DNA of 64,000 nt from Craterostigma plantagineum (lineage: Eukaryota; Streptophyta; Magnoliopsida; Lamiales; Linderniaceae), in the NCBI GenBank assembly GCA_027422505.1, contig JAPQWV010000018.1, positions 18,928,001-18,992,000 on the forward strand. The letters are read 5' to 3'. A program made the translations under genes and the position numbers. The notes below the pieces were generated by a model. That model searched no databases. It saw nothing but the letters and a program-made list of their open reading frames with translations, and was not told the DNA's origin. Below are positions 12,085 to 21,400 of this stretch, piece after piece; the stretch's first letter is position 1; every line of letters begins with the position of its first letter.

Positions 12085-12349
12085 TGTTGGAAATAATAAG
12101 CTCAAAATGTCACATCTAAGAAGCTTCTATATATTGTACACGTTGGTTGTGAGGTGGATATTAATCAATTAGAATGCAATCAATAAGGCATGACTCATAG
12201 TGTTTAGAATAGTCCATTAAGCATTATAAATAATCTATATCTTATGTAAGCTTTGAGAGCATTAGTAGACATCAAAATAATAACATACTAAGCTATCTCT
12301 TGTCTCTAATCTCATATATTAAAACACCACAATCATACTATATTCATCA
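12085..12349 (+). repeat. 3' LTR of copia element 1
   Basis: This 265-bp LTR is about 97% identical to the 5' LTR by eye. Confidence 0.95.
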
Positions 12350-12425
12350 GTTTTCACGTGTGGGCGAGGTCCAAAAGATAATCATGGGTTTGGACAAGAA
12401 TTATAATAAAACCCGTTGCGGCTTC

Positions 12426-13074
12426 TGTTGGAATGATTTAGATCCATTCCCTTATTGTTGGCCTACAGAAATAATTAGTTGGGATATTTTGATCCCTAAT
12501 AATTTATTATTTATTGCCCGGTTATTAAGCCTTGATGGACGGACTAATAACCATTACACTTATTGGGCCGATCCCGTCTCTGCTCTACATAATTAAAGCC
12601 CGGCTCCCAAGTAACTCTCTCTATATATAGGCTATCATATAAGCCTTATTAATGTACATCCTAAAAAAAACACTCTACAACACACACACACACACACTAT
12701 AGCGTAGACGTTCCTAACGATCGAACGCTACAATGTCACTATCATGTAGGAGCCCTTAAACATCAACCTCCGTAGAACAAAAGAGGCGAAGATCGCGTCC
12801 TGACGGCCATCAACGATGTCTGCGATAAACATAGGTAATTCATTAGTATAAACTCATTTCGATCATGTATTAGAGAAGATCCGCTTCACGGTGAGGATCT
12901 CGCTTACGAATAACGAGACCACGTTATGATCACCGTGCGCTTCCGCACACATAGCCGTAATCTCGCTTACGAAAACGAGATTACCTTACGACGCTATGCT
13001 TAAGGATCTAACGGTTACGTTATGGGATCGAGATTACGTAACGGCTATCGTGACCGTGATCTGTCAGATCTAAC
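12426..13074 (+). repeat. 5' LTR of copia element 2
   Basis: Starts TGTTGGAATG. A (CA)n run lies at about 12679-12697. The terminal A of the CA end is lost at the deletion junction. Confidence 0.9.
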
Positions 13075-15462
13075 TCGATTGCAAAATCAACTCGATTGCA
13101 AACAAAGTTGTGAGATCTGATAGAGGATGAGAATATTACGGAAAATTGTCCGACTCGGGTCACAATCCTGGAGCTTTTGCCTTGTTCTTACAAGAGTGTG
13201 GCATAGTCCATCAGGTTTCCATGCCTGGGGACGCCTCAGCAGAACGGTATTGCTGAAAGGCGAAACCGTACCCGTATGGATATGGTACGGAGTATGATAT
13301 GCCAAACATCTTTACCTGAATATCTTTGGGTTGAGGCACTTAAAACAGCCATGCATATACTTAATCGGGTTCCTACTAAAGCGACGGCTATGAATTATGG
13401 GCGAATTGGAAACCGAGTATTCATTATTTGCATGTATGGGGCTGTCCTGCTGAAGCTAAAATTTCAACCCAAACTTACGAAAGCTTGATTCAAAAACCAT
13501 AAGTTGATATTTTATCGGTTACCCAGAACGATCTAAGGGTTTTCGATTTTATTGCCCATCTCATAGCACAAGAATTGTCGAAACTTGACATGCCTATTTT
13601 TAGAAAATGTCGGTACTTGTGATCATAACATATCTCGCAAAATAACTCTTGGAGAGGAACCTAAATCATTAAATGTTCCCATTATGTCAATAGATTTAGC
13701 AATCCCTGACTGTGGGAGGATCGCTAATTAATGAGAATATGCCTAATATATCAGATCACGATAATGAACCTTCTCCATCAGTTGTTCCAGAACCATCTTC
13801 ACGGAGGTCTGAACGAGTGAGAAGGGCGTCTTTTCATGATGATTATGTCTATTTAGATGACTGTGATAATGCTATTGGGAATGATCCTGCGTCATTTCAT
13901 GATGCTATGACGCGCGACCAAAGAACTCAATGGCTTGAAGCCATGAACGAAGAGTTAAACTCAACGAAGTTGAATGAGGTTTGGGACCTTGTAGACTCTA
14001 AAGGATTCAAACCGATAGGTTGTAAATGGGTATTCAAAACCAAAATAAATCCTCAAGGTGATGTCGAATGATACAAGGCTCGGTTGGTCGCTAAAGGGTT
14101 TACGCAAAGAGAAGGTATTGATTATAATAAAACCTTCTCTCCCGTTTCTAAAAAGGATTCATTCCGCATTGTTATGGCCCTTGTAGCTCATTATGATTTA
14201 GAGTTGCATCAAATGGACGTTAAAACAGCATTCCTGAACGGTGACTTGCATGAGAATGTTTATATGATGCAACCAGAAGGTTTTCTGGTTGAGGGCAAGG
14301 AACACATGGTATGCAAGCTTAAGAAGTCCATTTACGGGCTTAAATAGTCAGCTCGACAGTGGTATTTAAAATTTTTAATGGTGATCAGTGAATTCGGTTT
14401 CAAAGAAAATTTGGTTGACCAGTGCTATAAAAAACTATGGGAGCAAATTTATCATCCCTGTACTTTTTGTGGATGACATATTACTTGCCTGTAATGATTT
14501 AGGTATGTTACACGAGACTAAAAAATTTTTATCGAGTAAATTCGATATCAGAAGATCTTGGTGAAGCCTCTTATGTTATTGGTATAGAAATTCACCGTGA
14601 TCGAACTCGTGGCACGTTAGGCATTTCTCAGAGAGCTTATATTGAAAACGTCCTTAAAAGATACAACATGCATAATTGCTCTTCAACAGTTGCACCAGTC
14701 TTTAAAGGCGAAAAATTCAGTTTATCACAGTGTCCCAGGACCCAATTGGCGCTAGCGGAAATGGATAAAATCCCTTATGCCTCTGCTGTAGCCTTATGTA
14801 TGCTCAAGTCTGTACGCGCCCAGATATCGCCTATATTGTTGGCATGCTTGGACGATACCAGATTAACCCGGGAATGAATCACTGGAAGAATGCCAAAAGG
14901 TTATGCGATACTTACAGGGTACCAAAGATTATATGCTCGTTTATAGGAAATCAGATACTCTTGAAGCTATTGGGTACTCTGATTTCGATTATGCGGGGTG
15001 CGTTGACACCAGAAAATCAACGTCTGGATATGTATTTATGTTATCTGGTGCACCCGAATCATGGAAAGCACAAAGCAAACGATTACAGCTTTTTCTACCA
15101 TGGAAACAGAGTTCGTTGCATGTTATGAAGCATCATATCATGCGATCTGGATTAGGAACTTCATCGCTGGGCTTCTAGTCGTGAACTCGATACCAAAACC
15201 ACTCAAAATTTACTGCGGTAATCATGCTGCAGTATTCTTTTCTAAAAATAACAAGTCAAGTAGTGCTTCAAAGCACATTGACGTTAAGTATCTTGTTGTG
15301 AAAGAAAGGATCCAAAATGAGTTAATATCCATTGAGCACATCAGTACCAGTGCTATGGTAGCTGACCCATTGACGAAAACTTTACCTCCCACGGTGTTTT
15401 GCGAGCACGTATGTAACTTGGGACTTTATGTGAAATTTGATTTGGAGAGGTCATTAGCTTGA
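13075..15462 (+). pseudogene. copia pol remnant (integrase C-term, RT, RNase H)
   Basis: Integrase-like residues (VVRSDRG, 13104-13130) are followed by an ISL-type connector, reverse transcriptase (CKWVFKTK at about 14020, MDVKTAFLNGDL at about 14215, FVDDILLA near 14465) and RNase H (DTRKSTSGY near 15005, SASKHIDVKY near 15265). Several stops and frame changes interrupt it, for example TGA at 14069 and TAG at 14345. Confidence 0.9.
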
Positions 15463-15777
15463 ATGGATATTAATTTTGTGATCACATTATGTAATGATAT
15501 GGATCATACTTATGTTTGACGATGTGATTTATAGCTTATAACTGTACACTAATGTTACGCATTATTATATAAAATCACGTCGAGGACCACTGTTATGGGC
15601 CTAATGTCGAAGATGTCGAGTTTGTGACTTAGAACGAATCTATTTCGTGATTGTTTTAGATTCGACCTATATCAGATTCGATGTTTAGATATATGGTCAT
15701 TATTAAGGATATAATTTTGTCGACATAATCCCATCATGAAAAACTAATTAATTATGTTCTTTGGCCAAGTGGGAGAA

Positions 15778-16448
15778 TGTTGGAATGATTTAGATCCATT
15801 CCCGTTATTGTTGGCCTACAGAAATAATTAGTTGGGATATTTTGATCCTTAACAATTTATTATTTATTGCCCCGTTATTAAGCCTTGATGGACGGACTAA
15901 TAACCATTACACTTATTGGGCCGGTCTCGTCTCTTGCTCTACATAATTAAAGCCCGGCTCCCAAGTGACTCTCTATATATAGGCTATCATATAAGCCTTG
16001 TTAATGTACATCCTAAAAAAACACTCTACAACACACACACACTATAGCGTAGACGTTCCTAACGATCGAACGCTACGCTGTCACTATAACGTGGGAGCCC
16101 TTAAAGAAGTACACGGGTCTCCATCAACCTCCGTAGAGCGAAAGAGGCGAAGATCGCGTCCTGACGGCCATCAACGATGTCTGCGATAAACACAGGTAAT
16201 TCATTAGTATAAACTCATTCCGATCATGTATTAGAGAAGATCCGCTTCACGGTGGTGATCTCGCTTACGAATAACGAGACCACGTTATGATCACCGTGCG
16301 CTTCCGCACACATAGCCGTAATCTCGCTTACGAAAACGAGATTACCTTACGACGCTATGCTTAAAGATCTAACGGTTACGTTAGTAACTCGAGTATGGGA
16401 TCGAGATTACGTAACGGTTGTCGTGACCGCGATTTGTCAGATCTAACA
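15778..16448 (+). repeat. 3' LTR of copia element 2
   Basis: The 671-bp LTR is preceded by the purine stretch AAGTGGGAGAA and followed by the target duplication GCTTC. Confidence 0.92.
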
Positions 16449-16936
16449 GCTTCTGCTTCGTAGAGTAAGTGCTCGAGCTTTTATTTGAAATAATCACTTA
16501 GGGTTTTCGTCTTTTTTGAGCACGCTGGAAACTTAGATTGATCCAACATTTTCTGTGATCCTTTGGGCTGAACTTTGTTTGCTTGATGTTTGAAAGTGGT
16601 TTAGCATTGGTTTGGTTGTCTGCTAATTTTAGGAAGAATGCATACGTATTATTAAAACCATGGAGATTTATTTTTTCTCTTCTCAGATACTACACGAGGA
16701 AAGATGCAGAAGACGCAGTGAAGTATATAAGTGGGACGATCCTCGACGATCCTCCCATTCGAGTCGACTGGGGATTCCAGGAAAGAAGGCAGTGGGGAAG
16801 GGGAAAGAGTGGCGGGCAGGTGATGAATGACTTTTAAATAATATTTCGATGCGCTTTATTTTCTCCCATTCTTGAAATCTGATCGTACTTTTGTCTTCTC
16901 CGGTGCGAGATGAATATCGCAGGAATTATGATGCCG

Positions 16937-16944
16937 ATATCCTT
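16937..16944 (+). other. Relic U12-type 5' splice site in CBP20 copy A
   Basis: ATATCCTT follows the exon 4 remnant at the position used in copy B. The downstream branch site and the next exon are deleted in this copy. Confidence 0.75.
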
Positions 16945-17521
16945 TTTTTTGTTATCGTCTGCTTTTCGATATTCCAATTCAATCTTCTTTTTTCTTTGCG
17001 TGACTTACGATCTTTTGTCTGCTTTAAAACATCTTTGTATTGAAAACATTGAGGCGATCCATCGCATGGCGATAGTGTCGAATGCGAACTTTTCTCACTC
17101 GTTTACTTTTCCAGCCTATTACTACAAATGCGCATGACAGTACAATTTCCTTTTGCATATCGATCTCTTGATATAATCAATGCGCTAATTTGCTGAATGC
17201 AGATAACCCTCGTAAGCGACAGAGAGAGGCTGATGGACGCGGACAAGATGTCCACAAACAAGTAAGTTTCGCATAATTATTAATGCGCTTTTTTTTTTCG
17301 CAAAGCGCCTGCCCTTCTTAAATTGTTATACCTTGCTTTAGGTTATCAAGATGCGAAGGTTATTGCGTTATTACTGAGTAACAGAAATGGCGCTCGTTGA
17401 CGGTCGTATAATGTTATAATTTCTTTATTTACAGGCCAAAAACCCAAGGTTTCGGGAAAGTAGGGATTCAGATGATGAAGACGAACTGCAGAAGAAGTCT
17501 TCTTTAAAGACAACTCCATGA

Positions 17522-18124
17522 GAGACCTTAGAAGATAGTATTAAAAAAGAAACGAAACATTGAGTTTTTAGAATCTGCTGTCTTTGCTGTGTGATGTTGA
17601 ACACTTACATATGTATCATTACAAAAATACAAGCAGATATTTCATCATTTATAGAGGTAAATCGGAGACTTGGATGATGCGTGTAATATTAATCCGCGGC
17701 TAGCAAGAACTGAACCATTTGAAAAACTACCGCCATGTTTTCTTGCTTCTTAGCGCTTTTTTTTAGCACTTTGTCCGAAAAGTCGCATCATCTGCAACAC
17801 GATATTTGTGTGGAGGCGAATCGATGAGCTCCAATGTCATTATTGCTTAAAGAAATCTCTTTTCCGTGTTTTGTTTTTTCACTCAATCAATCAATAGAAA
17901 TGATTTCTCTACCACGTAAACCACAGATGGACTCATCAACTTTTCTCCACCTATTATTATTCTCTACCTTTGTAATGCAAAGAGTATAGCCTAGCCATGC
18001 AGCGTAGAAAGCAGCACCACCTCGACATATATTAAACAAGCACAACCATGGCTTTCTTAACAGCAAAAAAGAGAAAGGGAAGTAATTCCACGGCCTTGTA
18101 AAATCATAACAAAGCAAGCGCCTC
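17522..18124. other. Gap between CBP20 copies A and B
   Basis: 3' flank of copy A. The segment around 17970-18050 resembles 24520-24600 downstream of copy C, so the duplicated unit includes 3' flanking DNA. No gene recognised. Confidence 0.5.
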
Positions 18125-18412
18125 GTTTCCGAATTATTGCCCCTCGAAGTATAATGTTATTACAAACACATCCTTTTCCAGAGTGGGCCCAAGTACAGTT
18201 GGCCCATGTTTGTAAGAGAACCCTAATCTCTTCTCTGCCCTAAGTCAACGCGGTCCCAATATATATATTGACCTTCCATCTGCTTCTCTCTCACAGAATT
18301 TTCTGCAGCATTTCCCAGATAAGTTTAGGGTGAGGGTGACGACGGCCTATCTTTCTTTCTCTTTCCCATTCCTCAGACAAATATACTTTTTTTTTCAGTT
18401 GTAATCAATCTC
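18125..18412 (+). promoter_or_regulatory. CBP20: CBP20 copy B promoter and 5' leader
   Basis: The stretch is homologous to 7150-7427 upstream of copy A. It contains GTGGGCCC and TTGGCCCA site II words (about 18184-18206), a telo-box-like AACCCTAA (about 18221) and AAGTCAACGCG followed by AATATATATATTGACC. Site II plus telo-box combinations are common in plant housekeeping promoters. The transcription start is not determined. Confidence 0.6.
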
Positions 18413-21400
18413 ATGGCATCGCTTTTCAAGGTACCTTCCTCTAAGTTGTATGTATGATATGCCTGACTTCGCACCAACCCCTTAGCTCTTTTCTGTGTTT
18501 TCGCTGAGAAAGAATGCAACTTCATGAAATTATTTGTAGATTGAAGATCTATCGAGGTCCTTATTGGTATGCTTTCCTTTAACGAGCTTTTTCTTTCTTT
18601 ATAGGATCCCACCAATAAGCTTTCTGCGTATAGGGACAGAAGGTTCCCTGGGACACAACACGAATTCGACGAGGCGCTGCAGAATTCTACGACGGTTTAC
18701 GTCGGGAATCTATCTTTTTACACCACCGAGGAGCAAATCATCGAGCTTTTCTCGAGGGCGGGGGAGATCAAGAAGATATTAATGGGGTTGGACAAGAACA
18801 CCAAAACCCCATGTGGCTTCTGCTTCCTACTGTAAGTTCACTATAGCTTCTATTTGAATAATCACTTAGGGTTTGTCTATATGAGATGAGACGCTGGAAT
18901 GATTGATATACATGTCTGTACTTTGTGGGCTGAATTTTTCTGCTTGTGATTTCCTTTTGCAGGTGCTTTGTCCATCTTTAGGTAGAATATTATATGATAC
19001 AGATATTTTTTTTATCAACCCTGGATATTTTTTTTCTCTTATATTAGATACTACACGAGGCAAGATGCAGAAGATGCCGTGAAGTATATCAATGGAACGA
19101 TCCTCGACGATCGTCCCATTCGCGTTGACTTCGACTGGGGCGTCCAGGAGGGAAGGCAATGGGGACGGGGAAAAAGTGGTGGTCAGGTATGCGTTTAAAT
19201 TCTAAATGTATTTCGATGCGCATTATTTCTCCCAATATTCTTGTTACATCTGAATCGTCGTTTTTTTCAGGTGCGAGATGAGTTTCGCACGGATTATGAT
19301 GCTGATATCCTTTTTCATCGGACGCTTGCTTTTTCGCTTTTGGCTATTAATGCGCTCTTTTGTTGGCCGCAATCTTCTGTGTATTGTTTATGTTGGGTGT
19401 AAAACCCAATGTCCCACACCGATTAGCAAAAAAGAAAATAAGTGGATTTATAAGCTTGTGGGTTCACTCCCTCTATTGCCAATTGGTTTTAGAGAGGAAC
19501 CCCACGAGCTTATAACGGGCTTGGGCTTGGGCTGGAATTGGACTTGAAAAATCCCTACATGGTGCGGTGAGCGTGGACGGACACGTGAGGGTGCCTTCAT
19601 ATGGAGAAATTCTAGCCCGAATACGGTGTGAGTGGTGTATCCCCAGCCCTTGGAGAGACGATCAGTGAATTTGCGGTGAAAAGCGCTTGGTGCAGGGATT
19701 GCGGTAGAGGCGCTGGTGCAGATAATCGTCGAAGAGGAGGCCCGGGGTGTGGTCTTGAGTTTGAGGGGAGGATTGTTGGGTGTACAAACCCAATGTCCCA
19801 CACCGATAAGCAAAAAGAAAATAAGTAGGTTTATAAGCTTGTGGGTTCACTTCCTCTATTGTCAATTGATTTTAGAGAGGAACCCCACAAGCTTATAACG
19901 GGCTTGGGCTGGAATTGGCCTGAAAAATCCTTACAATTTATTATGTTAGCGTAAACCATCATATGCCTATTCACACTCTCGATTTCCTTAACAATTAAAT
20001 ACGAAGAGGTGGTTATGGAAAAATGGCGCAGGAGATGCAAGTTCAGAGGCAACTAGTCGATTATGGCGCCGGGTCATTAGGCGCATTCCAGCCTTCTATG
20101 ATGCCAAGCTGTATGTTGTCCAATCAAAGTTCAAATTTTTTTTACTGAACTTTTAGGCCCATCCATGCCAATGATGTTCTTCATTTGACTGTGAACTTCT
20201 CATTTGTTTAACATTCTTCATTTGATCTTTGTAATTGTTATTAGATGGTGGAGGAGGACCTCTCGGGCAAGGTCGAGGTATTGCACTTTTATTATTTCTA
20301 TCATACTTCGATGATAATCTATTATTATCTTTGCATATCGTTTGGTTAATCGACGCATTATTGCTTTGAGAAATGCAGATTATCCTCGTAAGCGATTGCG
20401 AGAGGATGATGGTGGGCGTGGCCAAAGAAAAGCAGACGACAATCCCAAACAAGTAAGTACATATATGATTTATGTGCCGCGCGCCATTGTAATTTTTTTT
20501 ACGCGTTTGTAACTGTTGTGATCCAGCCTAAGCCACGAAGCCACAAGAAAAAAGCAGCCCACCAAATGAGAAAAATAAAAAAAAATAATATTATTATTTA
20601 TATAATAATTTAATGAAAGGTTTATATTAAAGGGCGACGCGGCGGATTCCTGGCCACCGGTTTCGAGCGGTCCAGAAGAGTTGAAGACATCTATAAATAG
20701 GCTGAGGATTCTTCAGTTATAATCATCCCAAATCAAGTGAGAAGTTCAGTTAGAGAGTAATAGTGAGAGAGAAACTTATCCGGGTGGATAAGGGTGAGAG
20801 CGGGTTTTAGTTTCACTGGGGTAGTTGGGAATAGGTACAAAAACATTACCCGGGTGGGTAAGGGGTCTCGGGTTTGGGTTTAAACACGAGGGTTATTTTG
20901 TACGGTGTAATATTCTCAATATAATAAAGCTGGTGCTCTCCGTGGAGGTAGGCGGTATTGGCCGAACCACGTAAAAATCTCGTGTTCTCTTTCGGCGTCA
21001 TTTTGGTTTTTATATTGTCCAAATAAATCGTCGCGGATCCAAAATAAATATTACCGCTCAACCCAACAAGTGGTATCAGAGCCAAACCTAATTGATATTC
21101 TGAGTATGCTCTGTGGTTGCAGCTTTGTCTGATCTTCCACATCAGAAAAGATATTAAGAAGGTTCGTTACGGGGGAGCCAGTGTCGGGCCAAAGCTGTTG
21201 AATCCCTGCAAGGATAATGGCGACAGAAAGCAGTTTCAAAGTACGACAATTTGATGGTACGGGGAGTTTCACTCTGTGGCAGAGACGAGTGAAGGATATC
21301 CTTGTTCACCAAGGTTTGGCAAAGGCTTTGAAAGGGGAAAAGGGAAAGCCGAAGAAAATGACGAAAGAAGACTGGGAGGATTTGGGATCAAGATGTGTCA

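Larger units (their letters stand above)
7748..12349 (+). mobile_element. Ty1/copia LTR retrotransposon, full-length but decayed
   Basis: The 4.6-kb element has 265-bp LTRs (7748-8012, 12085-12349) starting TGTTGG and ending CA, a perfect 5-bp target duplication GTTTT (7743-7747, 12350-12354), a primer-binding site and a polypurine tract. The LTRs differ at about eight positions by eye. Integrase precedes reverse transcriptase, which defines Ty1/copia. It sits inside CBP20 copy A exon 2. Confidence 0.97.
12426..16448 (+). mobile_element. Second copia element, internally deleted
   Basis: LTRs lie at 12426-13074 and 15778-16448, with a 5-bp target duplication GCTTC at 12421-12425 and 16449-16453. 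The 5' LTR has lost its last base and is fused directly to the integrase C-terminus, so the primer-binding site, gag, protease and the integrase N-terminus are missing. The junction carries a 14-base micro-duplication (AACTCGATTGCAAA). The LTRs differ by several indels, for example 16 extra bases near 16107, so this element is older than copia element 1. Confidence 0.93.
7428..17521 (+). pseudogene. CBP20: CBP20 copy A, inactivated by two copia insertions
   Basis: Pieces of nuclear cap-binding protein subunit 2 appear in order: exon 1 remnant (the ATG is lost by a small deletion), exon 2 in three parts at 7604-7747, 12350-12425 and 16449-16456, exon 3 at 16687-16819 (6 bases missing in the RVDFDW cap-binding segment), exon 4 at 16903-16936 (acceptor CG instead of AG), exon 7 at 17203-17261 and the last exon at 17435-17521. 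The RGGYGK exon present in copy B is missing. Rejoining across both insertions reads GAGCTGTTTTCACGTG and GGCTTCTGCTTCGTA, so exon 2 was intact before insertion. Its acidic C-terminal tail (DSDDEDELQKK) is longer than in copy B. The start loss, splice-site loss and insertions make it a pseudogene. Confidence 0.9.

Noticed and set aside
16937..17202. A functional U12 intron in CBP20 copy A
   Set aside because: Only the 5' site survives; no TTCCTTAAC-like branch site or following RGGYGK exon is present.
7428..17521. Copy A of CBP20 as an expressed gene with giant introns
   Set aside because: The insertions are in an exon and not an intron, the start codon is deleted, one acceptor is CG and an exon is missing.
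20846..21142. 98-codon minus-strand frame, repeated at 23102-23389
   Set aside because: It lies in both LTRs of the gag-only element, antisense to the element, with no recognised domain.
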